NCBI RefSeq assembly: GCF_014635065.1
Contig: NZ_BMCG01000003.1
Location: 1-64,000, forward strand
Source of the DNA: Oxalicibacterium flavum
Lineage (GTDB): Bacteria; Pseudomonadota; Gammaproteobacteria; Burkholderiales; Burkholderiaceae_D
Direction: 5' to 3'
Length of the DNA stretch: 64,000 nt
Made by a program: the position numbers and the translations under genes. Under the pieces are notes generated by a model. The model was not told the DNA's origin and ran no database searches. It saw only the letters and a program-made list of their open reading frames with translations. Each line of letters starts with the position of its first letter. The stretch's first letter is position 1. Below are positions 37,100 through 46,444 of this stretch, piece after piece.

Positions 37100-37738
37100 A
37101 TGAACAAGATCGTGGTAGTCGATTACGGCATGGGCAACCTGCGCTCGGTGGCGCAGGCGCTGCGCAAGGTCGCACCCGAGGCCGACGTGCGCATCTCCGG
37201 CGAGGTAGCCGACATCCGCAGCGCCGACCGCCTGGTATTGCCGGGCCAGGGCGCGATTCCCGACTGCATGCGTTCGCTGCAGGAATCGGGGGTCAAGGAA
37301 GAAGTGCTGAAGGCGTCGCAGAGCAGGCCGCTGTTCGGCGTGTGCGTCGGCGAGCAGATGATGTTCGACTGGAGCGAGGAAGGCGATACGCCGGGCCTCG
37401 GCCTGTTCCCGGGCAAGGTGGTGCGTTTCCGTCTCGACGATCAGGTGCAGGAAGACGGTTCGCGCTTCAAGGTGCCGCAGATGGGCTGGAACCGCGTGCG
37501 CCAGACCATGGCCCATCCGCTGTGGGAAGGCATCGCCGACGACAGCTACTTCTATTTCGTGCACAGTTATTACGCGCAGCCGGCCGAGCGCGCGCACGTT
37601 GCGGGCGAGACGCTGTACGGCGCGTCCTTCTGCAGCGCGATCGCACGCGATAATATCTTCGCGACGCAGTTCCATCCGGAGAAGAGTGCCGCGACCGGGC
37701 TGCAGCTTTACAGGAATTTCGTTCACTGGAAACCGTAG
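37100..37738 (+). CDS. hisH: Imidazole glycerol phosphate synthase, glutaminase subunit
   Basis: A 212-residue class I glutamine amidotransferase. The nucleophile elbow is [10 protein letters not shown], the oxyanion strand region LPGQGAIPD, and the catalytic His-Glu pair is in [10 protein letters not shown]. It supplies ammonia to HisF for imidazole ring closure. Confidence 0.97.
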   Translation: MNKIVVVDYGMGNLRSVAQALRKVAPEADVRISGEVADIRSADRLVLPGQGAIPDCMRSLQESGVKEEVLKASQSRPLFGVCVGEQMMFDWSEEGDTPGLGLFPGKVVRFRLDDQVQEDGSRFKVPQMGWNRVRQTMAHPLWEGIADDSYFYFVHSYYAQPAERAHVAGETLYGASFCSAIARDNIFATQFHPEKSAATGLQLYRNFVHWKP

Positions 37739-37805
37739 TCGCCATTTTCGCTGCTTTTTACGTCCCTTTTCCGCCTTCACTCACCACTTTCAACAAATCG
37801 ATCCC

Positions 37806-38606
37806 ATGCTGCTCATACCTGCCATCGATCTCAAGGACGGTCATTGCGTTCGCCTCAAACAGGGCGATATGGAACAGGCGACCGTTTTCTCCGAAGACCC
37901 CGCCGACATGGCGCGCCACTGGCTGGCGCAGGGCGCACGGCGCCTGCATCTGGTCGATCTGAACGGCGCCTTTGCTGGCAAGCCGAAGAACGAGACGGCG
38001 GTCAAATCCATCCTGCAGGCGGTGCGCGAGTTCGCCGAGGAGAACGGCATCGAGGAAATCCCGGTGCAGCTCGGCGGCGGCATCCGCGACCTCGATACCA
38101 TCGAGCGCTACCTGGATGACGGCTTGTCCTACATCATCATCGGCACCGCCGCGGTCAAGAACCCGGGCTTCCTGCACGACGCGTGCAGCGCGTTCCCGGG
38201 GCAGATCATCGTTGGCCTCGACGCCAAGGACGGCAAGGTCGCGACCGACGGCTGGAGCAAGCTGTCGGGCCACGAGGTGATCGATCTTGCGAAGAAATTC
38301 GAGGACTACGGCTGCGAGGCCATCGTCTATACCGACATCGGTCGCGACGGCATGATGGCCGGCGTCAACATCGACGCTACCGTCAAGCTGGCGCAGAGCA
38401 TGACGATTCCGGTCATCGCCTCGGGCGGCGTGCACACCATCAAGGATGTCGAAGCGCTGTGCGCGGTGCAGGACGAGGGCATCGAAGGCGTGATCTGCGG
38501 CCGCTCGATCTACGAAGGCACGCTGGACCTGCGCTCGGCGCAGGACCGCGCCGACGAACTCAGCGGCGAAGAACTCAGCGGCGAAGAACCGGAAGCCGAC
38601 GCATGA
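37806..38606 (+). CDS. hisA: Phosphoribosylformimino-5-aminoimidazole carboxamide ribotide isomerase
   Basis: A 266-residue beta/alpha-barrel. [18 protein letters not shown] carries the catalytic Asp of strand 1, and [16 protein letters not shown] that of strand 5. It is about 20 residues longer than usual because of an acidic C-terminal tail encoded by a 15-bp tandem repeat (38556-38585). It overlaps hisF by ATGA. Confidence 0.97.
   Translation: MLLIPAIDLKDGHCVRLKQGDMEQATVFSEDPADMARHWLAQGARRLHLVDLNGAFAGKPKNETAVKSILQAVREFAEENGIEEIPVQLGGGIRDLDTIERYLDDGLSYIIIGTAAVKNPGFLHDACSAFPGQIIVGLDAKDGKVATDGWSKLSGHEVIDLAKKFEDYGCEAIVYTDIGRDGMMAGVNIDATVKLAQSMTIPVIASGGVHTIKDVEALCAVQDEGIEGVICGRSIYEGTLDLRSAQDRADELSGEELSGEEPEADA
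38556..38585 (+). repeat. 15-bp tandem duplication in the 3' end of hisA
   Basis: GAACTCAGCGGCGAA occurs twice without interruption and then GAACC begins a third partial copy. It encodes [10 protein letters not shown] in the acidic tail. Being in frame, it lengthens but does not disrupt HisA. Confidence 0.9.
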
Positions 38607-39367
38607 CCCTGGCAAAACGCATCATTCCCTGCCTCGACGTGACCGCCGGTCGCGTTGTCAAGGGCGTGAATTTTCTCGAACTGCGCGACGCCGGCGATCC
38701 GGTCGAGATCGCGCGCCGCTACGACGAGCAGGGCGCCGACGAGATCACCTTTCTCGACATCACGGCGACCTCCGACGGACGCGACCTGATTCTCGACATC
38801 ATCGAGTCGGTCGCCTCGCAGGTCTTCATTCCGCTGACGGTCGGCGGCGGCGTGCGCGCGGTTGACGACGTGCGCCGCCTGCTCAACGCGGGCGCCGACA
38901 AGGTCGGCATCAACAGTTCGGCGATCAGCAATCCGCAACTGGTGGCAGATGCGGCACGGAAATATGGTTCGCAGTGCATCGTGGTCGCGATCGACGCCAA
39001 GAAGGCGAGCGACGGCCGCTGGGAAGTCTTCACGCACGGCGGCCGCAAGGCGACCGGCCTCGATGCGGTCGAGTGGGCAAAGAAAATGGAAGGTCTGGGC
39101 GCCGGCGAAATCCTGCTGACCAGCATGGATCGCGACGGCACGCGCTCCGGTTTCGATCTGGAACTGACGCGCGCGGTGTCGGACTCCGTGCAGGTGCCGG
39201 TGATCGCTTCGGGCGGCGTCGGCGGTCTGCAGGATCTGTCGGACGGCGTTAAACTCGGCCGCGCCGACGCGGTGCTGGCCGCCAGCATTTTCCATTACGG
39301 ACAGCATACGGTCCAGGAAGCCAAGCGCTTCATGGCGGAGCAGGGCATACCGATGAGGTTGGCATGA
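38603..39367 (+). CDS. hisF: Imidazole glycerol phosphate synthase, cyclase subunit
   Basis: A 254-residue barrel with the catalytic Asp in [18 protein letters not shown] (core [12 protein letters not shown]) and [15 protein letters not shown]. Together with HisH it forms imidazole glycerol phosphate and AICAR. It overlaps both neighbours by ATGA. Confidence 0.97.
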   Translation: MTLAKRIIPCLDVTAGRVVKGVNFLELRDAGDPVEIARRYDEQGADEITFLDITATSDGRDLILDIIESVASQVFIPLTVGGGVRAVDDVRRLLNAGADKVGINSSAISNPQLVADAARKYGSQCIVVAIDAKKASDGRWEVFTHGGRKATGLDAVEWAKKMEGLGAGEILLTSMDRDGTRSGFDLELTRAVSDSVQVPVIASGGVGGLQDLSDGVKLGRADAVLAASIFHYGQHTVQEAKRFMAEQGIPMRLA

Positions 39368-39771
39368 GCAGCAATGCAAAGTGGTTGAACAAGGTGCGCT
39401 GGGACGAGCAGGGTCTGGTCCCCGTCATTACGCAGGAAGTCGGCAGCAACGACGTGCTGATGTTCGCGTGGATGAATCGCGAGGCGCTGGCAAAGACCGT
39501 CGAAACCGGCGAGGCCGTCTATTGGAGCCGTTCGCGCCGCAAGCTGTGGCACAAGGGCGAGGAATCCGGCCACACGCAGAAGGTGCACGAGATCCGTCTC
39601 GACTGTGACGAGGACGTGGTGCTGCTGAAGGTCGAGCAGGTCGGCAACATTGCCTGCCACACCGGACGCCACGCCTGCTTCTTCCAGAAGTTCGAGGGTG
39701 ACGCCACCAGCGGCGACTGGCAGACCGTGGAGCCGGTGCTGAAGGAACCCGATTCGATCTACAAGTCGTGA
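39364..39771 (+). CDS. hisI: Phosphoribosyl-AMP cyclohydrolase
   Basis: A 135-residue single-function His[21 protein letters not shown] and [17 protein letters not shown] are hallmark segments; the zinc and magnesium ligands lie in [11 protein letters not shown] and [11 protein letters not shown]. It opens the purine ring of PR-AMP. HisE is a separate gene here, not fused. Confidence 0.97.
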   Translation: MSSNAKWLNKVRWDEQGLVPVITQEVGSNDVLMFAWMNREALAKTVETGEAVYWSRSRRKLWHKGEESGHTQKVHEIRLDCDEDVVLLKVEQVGNIACHTGRHACFFQKFEGDATSGDWQTVEPVLKEPDSIYKS

Positions 39772-39791
39772 ATCGACGCTGAAGGACGACC

Positions 39792-40133
39792 ATGAGTGAT
39801 ATTCTGAACCGCGTGGCGGAAGTGATCGAATCGCGCAAGCCCGGCAACGGTGGCGACGCCGATACTTCCTACGTGGCACGCCTGTTCGCAAAGGGCGACG
39901 ATGCGATCCTGAAGAAGATCGGCGAGGAAGCGACCGAGACCGTGATGGCGGCCAAGGATGCGCGCGTCAGTGGCGATGGCGCCAAGGTGCTGTACGAGTG
40001 CGCCGATCTCTGGTTCCATTCGATGGTGCTGCTGGTGCAGTTCAATCTGTCGCCGCAGGACGTGCTCGACGAACTGGCGCGGCGCGAGGGAATTTCGGGT
40101 ATCGTCGAAAAAGCGGCACGCAAGAGCGATTGA
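39792..40133 (+). CDS. hisE: Phosphoribosyl-ATP pyrophosphatase
   Basis: A 113-residue all-alpha MazG-like protein with [23 protein letters not shown] (core KKIGEEATE) and the acidic metal site [13 protein letters not shown]. It removes pyrophosphate from PR-ATP. AAGGA precedes the ATG by 5 nt. It closes the histidine set. Confidence 0.96.
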   Translation: MSDILNRVAEVIESRKPGNGGDADTSYVARLFAKGDDAILKKIGEEATETVMAAKDARVSGDGAKVLYECADLWFHSMVLLVQFNLSPQDVLDELARREGISGIVEKAARKSD

Positions 40134-40186
40134 CGCACCGGCATCATCGCGCCGGAACATAGCGGGCAAAAAAGAGGAGCGAGAAT

Positions 40187-40546
40187 TTGGATAACTGTAT
40201 TTTCTGCAAGATTGCCGCCAAGCAGATTCCGTCGAAGACGGTCTATGAAGATGACGACGTCATCGCCTTCCACGACATCAACCCCGCCGCACCCGTACAT
40301 ATCCTGATCGTGCCGAAGAAGCACCTGCCGACGCTGGCCGAATGCGGCCCAGAAGACCAGGCCCTGCTCGGCAAGATGGCGCTGCTGGCGCCCAGGCTGG
40401 CGAGCGAACTTGGCGTCGGCTATGCCGATGGCAAGGGCGGCTTCAAGACCGTCTATAACGTCGGTCCCGACGGCGGGCAGGAGGTGTACCATCTGCACAT
40501 GCATGTGCTCGGCGGACCGCGTCCGTGGGCACGCTCGCTGGTTTGA
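40187..40546 (+). CDS. hinT: HIT-family purine nucleoside phosphoramidase
   Basis: A 119-residue HIT protein beginning CIFCKIAAKQIPSK; the histidine triad HLHMH is at 102-106. The start is a TTG, supported by GAGGAG ending 7 nt before it; no ATG or GTG gives the conserved N terminus. HinT hydrolyses aminoacyl and lysyl adenylates. Placement between hisE and tatA is common in Burkholderiales. Confidence 0.95.
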   Translation: MDNCIFCKIAAKQIPSKTVYEDDDVIAFHDINPAAPVHILIVPKKHLPTLAECGPEDQALLGKMALLAPRLASELGVGYADGKGGFKTVYNVGPDGGQEVYHLHMHVLGGPRPWARSLV

Positions 40547-40601
40547 TCTCATCAGGTTTTTCGCATCTATATTCAGGGCTGTGCCCTTCTAGGAGAAAGC
40601 A

Positions 40602-40832
40602 ATGGGTTCGTTGAGTATCTGGCACTGGCTGATCGTGTTGCTGGTGATCGTCCTGATCTTCGGCACCAAGAAACTGGGCAACATCGGTTCCGACGTCGGC
40701 AAGGCGGTCAAGGGCTTCAAGGATGGCGTGAAGGGCGCGGAAGAAGAAGCCGATGCCAAGCAGCAAACGCCGTCGCAGGTGGCCGACAAGACCACCGTCG
40801 ATGTCGAGGCACGGGAAAAATCCAAGAACTGA
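40602..40832 (+). CDS. tatA: Twin-arginine translocase subunit TatA
   Basis: A 76-residue protein: one N-terminal membrane helix ([19 protein letters not shown]), the FGTKKL hinge, an amphipathic helix with the [14 protein letters not shown] motif and a charged tail. It forms the protein-conducting part of the Tat export system. AGGAG precedes the ATG. Confidence 0.96.
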   Translation: MGSLSIWHWLIVLLVIVLIFGTKKLGNIGSDVGKAVKGFKDGVKGAEEEADAKQQTPSQVADKTTVDVEAREKSKN

Positions 40833-40890
40833 GTCGTGACTGCGCGCGGTCGCGGCCGGGCGCGGACATCGGTTCATTCCTCATGAAATC

Positions 40891-41400
40891 ATGATCGACA
40901 TCGCCTTCTCCAAACTCGCGATCATCGGGGTGGCCGCGCTGGTCTTCATCGGACCGGAAAAGCTGCCCAAGGTCGCGCGCATGGCCGGCACGCTGCTGGG
41001 CCGCGCACAGCGCTACATCAACGACGTCAAGTCGGAGGTGAGCCGCGAGATGGAGCTGGACGAACTGCGCAAGATGCACCGCGACGTGCAGTCGGCCGCC
41101 AGCGATGTCGAAAGCACGATCAAGCGCAATTTCTCGCAGGTCGAGGAAGAGGTGCATTCGGTCTGGAACGAGGCGGCTACAGGGATCGACGACAATCCGC
41201 TGCGCGAGCCGCCGACGCTGGACCAGGTATCGGACAAGTCGAAGAACTTTCGCCGCAAGAAGCTCGCGCATACCTCGGCGGTGCCGACTTGGTACAAGCG
41301 CCGCACCGGCCAGCGCTCGCGCGTGATCTCGGGCGCGGCGCGGGTCGCGAAATACAGCCCGGACGGCAAGGCGCGCACGCCGCGTTCCTTTTTCCAATGA
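40891..41400 (+). CDS. tatB: Twin-arginine translocase subunit TatB
   Basis: A 169-residue protein with an N-terminal helix ending FIGPEKLPKVAR, a long charged amphipathic helix, and a basic, Arg-rich C terminus (YKRRTGQRSRVISGAAR). The GPEKLP motif distinguishes TatB from TatA. It joins TatC to recognise twin-arginine signal peptides. Confidence 0.95.
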   Translation: MIDIAFSKLAIIGVAALVFIGPEKLPKVARMAGTLLGRAQRYINDVKSEVSREMELDELRKMHRDVQSAASDVESTIKRNFSQVEEEVHSVWNEAATGIDDNPLREPPTLDQVSDKSKNFRRKKLAHTSAVPTWYKRRTGQRSRVISGAARVAKYSPDGKARTPRSFFQ

Positions 41401-41438
41401 GCGCACGTTCCGCACCGTTGCGTGCATGAAGAATTGAC

Positions 41439-42188
41439 ATGACTGGCAACGAAGAATCGTTCATCTCCCATCTGGTCGAACTGCGCAGCCGGCTCATGAA
41501 GGCGGCGCTGGCGGTGCTGATCGTGTTCGCCTGCCTGATGCCGTGGGCCGGCGCCATCTACGACTGGTTGGCATGGCCGATGATGCAGGCGCTGCCGCAG
41601 GGCAGCAAGATGATCGCCACCGGCGTCATCACGCCGTTCCTGATCCCGGTCAAGGTGACCATGCTGGTGGCCTTCATCATCGCGCTGCCGTGGGTGCTCT
41701 ACCAGGTCTGGGCCTTCGTCGCGCCCGGCCTCTATGCGCACGAGAAGAAGCTGATCGCGCCGCTCGTGATCTCGTCGTCGGCGCTGTTCATGGCGGGCGT
41801 GGCGTTCTGCTACTTCTTCGTGTTCGGCGTGATCTTCCACTTCATCAACAACTTCGCGCCGCAATCGATTTCGGTGGCACCGGATATCGACAGCTATTTC
41901 GGCTTCGTGATGACGATGTTCATCGCCTTCGGCTTGACCTTCGAGGTACCGGTGGTGGTGATCGTGCTGGTGCGCATGGGACTGGTGTCGGTGCAGAAGC
42001 TCAAGCAGGTACGGCCCTACGTCATCGTCGGCGCCTTCGTGGTGGCAGCGATCGTGACGCCGCCCGACGTCATGAGCCAGCTGATGCTGGCGATTCCGCT
42101 GTGCCTGCTTTATGAGGTCGGCCTGATCCTGGCGCCGATCTTCGCGCGTGCCACGCGCGCGCCGGCCGAATCGGAAGAAACGCTCTAG
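41439..42188 (+). CDS. tatC: Twin-arginine translocase subunit TatC
   Basis: A 249-residue protein with six membrane helices. FISHLVELRSRLMKA is the conserved cytoplasmic N terminus, and FGLTFEVPVVVIVLVRMG contains the FEXP motif. It converges on a minus-strand gene 32 nt away, with only a weak hairpin between and no T-run. Confidence 0.96.
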   Translation: MTGNEESFISHLVELRSRLMKAALAVLIVFACLMPWAGAIYDWLAWPMMQALPQGSKMIATGVITPFLIPVKVTMLVAFIIALPWVLYQVWAFVAPGLYAHEKKLIAPLVISSSALFMAGVAFCYFFVFGVIFHFINNFAPQSISVAPDIDSYFGFVMTMFIAFGLTFEVPVVVIVLVRMGLVSVQKLKQVRPYVIVGAFVVAAIVTPPDVMSQLMLAIPLCLLYEVGLILAPIFARATRAPAESEETL

Positions 42189-42220
42189 GTTTCTTCAGGC
42201 CCGGTTTTCAGAACCGATGC

Positions 42221-42886
42221 TCAGACCTGGCGCAGCCAGGCGATCAGCGGCCACGCATCGCGGAAGGCGTCGCGCAGCATCTTCTCGAGTACATCCGGGT
42301 CTTTCGGCACCGGGATTTCTATCCAGACGATATAACTCTTGAGCTTCAGGAGGTCGGCCTGCGGATGGTCGGCATCGAAGCCCTTGGGCACGCGCACGAG
42401 CTTGCCTTCTTCCTGCAGCGTGCCGAAGGTGCGCTTGAGCTTCCTGTCCTTCAATACTGCCGCCAGACCGTCGGGATCGGCGATCACGCGTTCGCGGATC
42501 GCGCGCAGGCGGTCGGTCGGTGGCATCCATTCGCCGCCCGCGACCAGCAGTTTTCCCTGTTCGTCGATGTGAAAGTAATACGAAGGACCGCCGCCCTGGC
42601 TTGGCTTCTTGAGTCCGCTCGGATTGAGCGCGGCCGAAAAGTGCGTCTTGTACGGAATCTTCTCGCGCGAGAAGCGCAGGTCGCGGTTGATGCGGAACAG
42701 CGCCTTCTTCGGATTGCAGCCGGCGATGGCCGGGTCGAAACGTGCAATGTCGGCGATCAGCCGGATCACGAGCTGCAGGAACTCCGCGCGCAGGATGTCG
42801 TAGCGCGGCTTGTTCATGACGAACCACGCGCGGTTGTTGTTCTCCGACAGTTCGGACAGATAGGCAGTCAGATCGCGGACGTGCAT
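42221..42886 (-). CDS. DUF2461 family protein
   Basis: A 221-residue protein of the TIGR02453/DUF2461 family, recognised by FLSELSENNNRAWF-like MHVRDLTAYLSELSENNNRAWF (core LSENNNRAWF), INRDLRFSREKIPYKTHFSA and GPSYYFHIDEQGKLLVAGG (core YYFHIDEQGKLLVAGG). No signal peptide or membrane segment. Function is unknown for the whole family. It starts 9 nt after the stop of the HtrA-type protease gene, so the two are co-transcribed. Confidence 0.87.
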   Translation of the reverse strand: MHVRDLTAYLSELSENNNRAWFVMNKPRYDILRAEFLQLVIRLIADIARFDPAIAGCNPKKALFRINRDLRFSREKIPYKTHFSAALNPSGLKKPSQGGGPSYYFHIDEQGKLLVAGGEWMPPTDRLRAIRERVIADPDGLAAVLKDRKLKRTFGTLQEEGKLVRVPKGFDADHPQADLLKLKSYIVWIEIPVPKDPDVLEKMLRDAFRDAWPLIAWLRQV

Positions 42887-42895
42887 GGCGGCTTT

Positions 42896-44074
42896 CTATT
42901 CCTCTTCGAAGGTGCGCGATTGCGCGCGCGGGCGCTGGCCGATCACGATGTCCAGCGTGGCCTCCTGGTTGCGGCGCAGGATCACGGCCTTGGTCTTGGT
43001 GCCGGGTTTGAGCTGGGCGATGTGGTTGAGCATGTCCGACATGTCGGCGATCGCCTTGCCGTCGATCGACAGCAGAATGTCGCCAGGCTGGATGCCAGCC
43101 TTGTCGGCCGGACCGCCCTTGAGCACGCCGGCGATGATGGCGCCATTGGTTTTCTTGAGGCCGAAGCTCTCCGCCAGTTCCGGCGTGATGTCCTGCGGCT
43201 CGACGCCGATGTAGCCGCGCACCACCTGGCCGTCGCGGATGATGGCGTCCATCACCGATTTGACGGTAGTGACCGGGATCGCGAAGCCGATGCCGAGCGA
43301 GCCGCCGCTGCGCGAATAGATGGCGGTATTGATGCCGAGCAGGTTGCCGTGCACGTCGATCAGCGCACCGCCGGAGTTGCCGGGATTGATCGCGGCATCG
43401 GTCTGGATGAAGTTCTCGAAGGCGTCGAGGATGCCGAGATGATTGCGGCCCAGCGCCGAAATGATGCCCATGGTGACGGTCTGGCCGACGCCGAACGGGT
43501 TGCCGATCGCCAGCACCACGTCGCCCACGCGCGCTTCCTCGACATGGCCGAGCGTGATCGCCGGCAGGTCTTTCAGGTCGATCTTGATCACGGCGAGATC
43601 GGTTTCCGGATCGGAGCCGACCACCTTGCCCTGCGCCTTGCGGCCGTCGGTCAGCGCGACTTCGATCTCGTCGGCGGCTTCCACCACGTGGTTGTTGGTC
43701 AGGATGTAGCCTTCGGGGCTGACGATCACGCCCGAACCGAGGCTGACCTGTTTTTCCTGTTCCTCGTCGAAGCGGTCGCCGAAGAACTTGCGGAAGAACG
43801 GGTCGTCCATGAACGGGTGCTGCGCGGGCGCGGCATTCTTGCTGGTGAAGATGTTGACCACGGACGGCATCGCAAGGCGCGCGGCTTCGCGGTACGAGCC
43901 CTGCGCCGGCGTGGCCTCGGCCGGCGCCTCGAACATCGGCACCGACGCCGAGCGGACCGGATGGGTGCCGCCGAACAGGCTGCCCGCCCATTCGGGCTTG
44001 AGGGTCGTTACAATGAAAAGAATCGCCAAACCGATGGTGACGGTTTGTGCAAACAACAGCCAGAGACGTCGCAT
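42896..44074 (-). CDS. HtrA/DegS-like periplasmic serine protease with one PDZ domain
   Basis: A 392-residue protein: N-terminal membrane anchor (about 5-24), trypsin-like domain with the triad His in TNNHVVEAADEIEV, Asp in ETDLAVIKIDL and Ser in GNSGGALID, and a single C-terminal PDZ domain (about 285-375). One PDZ plus an anchor matches DegS/AlgW more than DegP. It could control an envelope stress response. The start ATG 44074 (MRRLWLLFAQ) has no strong ribosome site. The next gene starts divergently only 23 nt away. Confidence 0.92.
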   Translation of the reverse strand: MRRLWLLFAQTVTIGLAILFIVTTLKPEWAGSLFGGTHPVRSASVPMFEAPAEATPAQGSYREAARLAMPSVVNIFTSKNAAPAQHPFMDDPFFRKFFGDRFDEEQEKQVSLGSGVIVSPEGYILTNNHVVEAADEIEVALTDGRKAQGKVVGSDPETDLAVIKIDLKDLPAITLGHVEEARVGDVVLAIGNPFGVGQTVTMGIISALGRNHLGILDAFENFIQTDAAINPGNSGGALIDVHGNLLGINTAIYSRSGGSLGIGFAIPVTTVKSVMDAIIRDGQVVRGYIGVEPQDITPELAESFGLKKTNGAIIAGVLKGGPADKAGIQPGDILLSIDGKAIADMSDMLNHIAQLKPGTKTKAVILRRNQEATLDIVIGQRPRAQSRTFEEE

Positions 44075-44097
44075 AAAGGTAGAAATAAGGGCAGGAA

Positions 44098-44877
44098 ATG
44101 AGTCAGAAGACGAGTCACAAGACAATGAGCAGAGCATCGCTTGCTGCACATTTGGCAAGCACGCTCGATATTACCCGCTTTCGGGATTTTTGCCCAAACG
44201 GCCTGCAGGTCGAGGGGCGCGAGACGATTGGCACCGTCGTCAGCGGCGTGACCGCCAGTCTGGCGCTGCTGGAGGCGGCCATCGAGCACGGCGCGGATGC
44301 GATCCTCGTGCATCACGGCTATTTCTGGCGCGGCGAGGATGCGCGCGTGATCGGCCAGAAGCAGCGCAGGCTGAAAATGCTGCTGGCGAACGACGTCAAC
44401 CTGTTCGCCTATCATTTGCCGCTCGATGCGCATCCGCAGTTGGGCAACAATGCGCAGCTGGCGCGCGTGCTGGGTTTCCGGGCGGAAGGGCGCTTCGGCG
44501 AGGACGATCTGGGCTGGACCGGTGCGGTGGAAGACAGTGCCATTCGCACCGTCGGCGATCTGGCGCGGCAGGTGGAAGCGCGCCTGGGACGCGCGCCGCT
44601 CGTGATCGGCGATCCGCAGCAGCCGGTCGGCAAGGTCGCCTGGTGCACGGGTGCCGCGCAGAGCTTTCTGGGCGATGCGATCGCGGCCGGCGCGAACGTC
44701 TATCTGAGCGGCGAGATATCCGAGCCGACCGTGCATCTGGCGCGCGAGACCGGCGTCGCCTATCTGGCCTGCGGTCATCATGCGACCGAGCGCTACGGCG
44801 TGCAGGCGCTGGGCGAGCATGTGGCGGCCACTTTCGGTGTTTCCCATCGTTTCATCGATATCGACAATCCGGTTTGA
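44098..44877 (+). CDS. Nif3-like dinuclear metal centre protein (YbgI-like)
   Basis: A 259-residue Nif3/DUF34 protein. [19 protein letters not shown] (core CPNGLQVEG), the metal-binding [12 protein letters not shown] and [18 protein letters not shown] (core AYHLPLDAH) and the C-terminal [10 protein letters not shown] are all present. It binds two metal ions; the enzymatic role is unsettled. AAGG lies 7 nt before ATG 44098. Divergent start codons only 23 bp apart place both promoters inside opposite genes. Confidence 0.92.
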   Translation: MSQKTSHKTMSRASLAAHLASTLDITRFRDFCPNGLQVEGRETIGTVVSGVTASLALLEAAIEHGADAILVHHGYFWRGEDARVIGQKQRRLKMLLANDVNLFAYHLPLDAHPQLGNNAQLARVLGFRAEGRFGEDDLGWTGAVEDSAIRTVGDLARQVEARLGRAPLVIGDPQQPVGKVAWCTGAAQSFLGDAIAAGANVYLSGEISEPTVHLARETGVAYLACGHHATERYGVQALGEHVAATFGVSHRFIDIDNPV

Positions 44878-44921
44878 GATGCCGAGCGCGCAGGCACGCC
44901 GGACTGTCCTGACGCCGATCC

Positions 44922-44944
44922 CTATGGTATAAATTACGCCATAG
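44922..44944 (+). promoter_or_regulatory. TATAAAT element inside a CTATGG/CCATAG inverted repeat
   Basis: Six-bp arms CTATGG (44922-44927) and CCATAG (44939-44944) enclose a TATAAAT resembling a -10 box, 55 nt before the response-regulator start. The -35 is poor. The symmetry over a -10 suggests an operator for an activator or repressor, possibly the regulator itself. Confidence 0.35.
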
Positions 44945-44998
44945 CAAGATTTCTACCTGTACTCCGCAGCGCAAGAACACATGAATGGAGACAAGACC

Positions 44999-45706
44999 AT
45001 GCTGCAAGCGGTAGCTCAAGCACCCGTGACGGTGCTACTCGTGGAGGACGACGCCGTCACGCGGCGCATGTTTTCCCTGGCGGTGCAAGAGGAGCCGTCG
45101 TTCCAGTTGCAGGCTGCGCTGGATTCGATGCAGTCGGCACTGGACTGGCTGGAGGGGCAATCGCCCGATATTCTTCTCGTCGATCTGGGCTTGCCGGACG
45201 GTTCAGGCATCGAGGTGATCCGCTACTGCGCATGCCACTCTCCGGCCACGCACATCATGGTCATCACCACGTCCAGCGACGAGGATAGTGTGGTCGCCAG
45301 CATCGAGGCTGGTGCTTCCGGCTATCTGCTCAAGGATGTCGGTCGCATGGATATCGTGGCGTCCATCCGCGAGCTGCGGGAAGGCGGCTCGCCGATCAGT
45401 CCCACCATCGCCCGCAAGCTGCTGGCCAAGATGCGCGATGCGCGTCCGGCGCAGCAGGAGGTCGATGCGCCGCAAGACGACAAGCCGCAGATTGCGCTGA
45501 CCAAGCGCGAGAGTTCGATTCTCGAATTGATCGCGCGTGGCGATACCTATGTCGAGGTGGCGCGGCAGTTGTCGCTCTCGGTCGGCACCGTGCAGACCCA
45601 CATCAAGAACATCTATGACAAGCTGTCCGTGCATTCGCGCGGCGAGGCGGTGTACGAAGCCAATCGACGCGGCCTGCTGCAGATGGACAGGCTCAAGTCC
45701 CGGTAA
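44999..45706 (+). CDS. NarL/LuxR-family response regulator
   Basis: A 235-residue regulator: receiver with acidic pair in VEDDAVTRRM, phosphorylation site near residue 62 in LLVDLGLPDGSG, conserved Lys in YLLKDVG, and a LuxR-type helix-turn-helix (about 168-225: LTKRESSILELIARG and LSLSVGTVQTHIKNIYDKL). ATG 44999 is chosen because GGAG is 8 nt upstream; ATG 44981 would add six residues. No kinase gene is adjacent, so it is an orphan here. A bidirectional terminator follows. Confidence 0.92.
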   Translation: MLQAVAQAPVTVLLVEDDAVTRRMFSLAVQEEPSFQLQAALDSMQSALDWLEGQSPDILLVDLGLPDGSGIEVIRYCACHSPATHIMVITTSSDEDSVVASIEAGASGYLLKDVGRMDIVASIRELREGGSPISPTIARKLLAKMRDARPAQQEVDAPQDDKPQIALTKRESSILELIARGDTYVEVARQLSLSVGTVQTHIKNIYDKLSVHSRGEAVYEANRRGLLQMDRLKSR

Positions 45707-45710
45707 AACA

Positions 45711-45737
45711 AAAAAGGCGGCACGCAGCCGCCTTTTT
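45711..45737. terminator. Bidirectional terminator between the NarL-type regulator gene and mscL
   Basis: An 11-bp stem (AAAAAGGCGGC with GCCGCCTTTTT) and ACGCA loop gives a T-run on both strands, serving two convergent genes. Confidence 0.93.
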
Positions 45738-45753
45738 GCAATAACGCAGCCGA

Positions 45754-46176
45754 TTACTTGTTCTTCAGCGCATCGCGGATTTCACGCAGCAGGACCACGT
45801 CTTCGGGCGTCGGTGCAGGTTCTTCCGCAGCAGGCGCCTCGGCACGCTTGGCCTTGTTGATCAGGCGGACCATCTGGAAGATGATGAAGGCCAGAATCAG
45901 GAAATTGAGCAGGATGGTGATGAAGTTGCCGTAGGCGAGAACCGCGCCGGCAGCCTGGGCCTCGGCCAGTGGCAGGCCGGTGGCTTGGCCGTTGAGCGGT
46001 ATGTAGTAACTGCTGAAATCGAGGCCGCCGAAGATCTTGCCGACGAGCGGCATGATGATGTCCTTGACCATCGAATCGACAATCTTGCCGAAGGCTCCGC
46101 CAATGATGACAGCGACCGCGAGATCGACCACGTTGCCCTTGACGGCAAACTCCTTGAATTCCTGCATCATGCCCAT
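45754..46176 (-). CDS. mscL: Large-conductance mechanosensitive channel
   Basis: A 140-residue Msc[21 protein letters not shown] is the conserved amphipathic N helix and pore helix (core [14 protein letters not shown]), [16 protein letters not shown] is TM2, and [14 protein letters not shown] is the C-terminal bundle. It releases solutes on hypo-osmotic shock. The start at 46176 has AAGGG 7 nt upstream; a longer frame to 46347 is not family-like. Confidence 0.96.
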   Translation of the reverse strand: MGMMQEFKEFAVKGNVVDLAVAVIIGGAFGKIVDSMVKDIIMPLVGKIFGGLDFSSYYIPLNGQATGLPLAEAQAAGAVLAYGNFITILLNFLILAFIIFQMVRLINKAKRAEAPAAEEPAPTPEDVVLLREIRDALKNK

Positions 46177-46312
46177 GGCAATCCCTTTCCGTGTTATTGA
46201 TGTTTGTACAAAAATTGCAGTAACGGTATCGTAGTTTCGCGTGGCATGAACGTCAATTCGTAATTCCCAAAACAGCGGGAGAATGCTATTTTGCCCATGC
46301 GCCGCGAATGAC

Positions 46313-46332
46313 AAAAGGGGTCGGACGCAATA
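46313..46332 (-). repeat. RAYT-type repeat copy upstream of petA
   Basis: The minus strand reads a CCGACCCCTTTT core matching the CTGACCCCTTTT of the repeat at 19319-19330 with one difference. It ends 8 nt before the -35 box of the petA promoter, much as the other copy precedes the gltB promoter. Confidence 0.5.
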
Positions 46333-46340
46333 CCCATGAA

Positions 46341-46370
46341 TTGACAAGGGATTATCTATTCACTTCTAAT
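46341..46370 (+). promoter_or_regulatory. Sigma-70 promoter of petABC
   Basis: A perfect TTGACA (46341-46346) is followed after 18 bp by TCTAAT (46365-46370, 5/6 to consensus), about 75 nt before the petA start. Confidence 0.75.
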
Positions 46371-46444
46371 ACGGAGTTGCTTGGCCAGAAAAGGGTTGCT
46401 GGAAGTTTCGTACGATGCATTTTGACTACTGAATTGGAGTTGAT

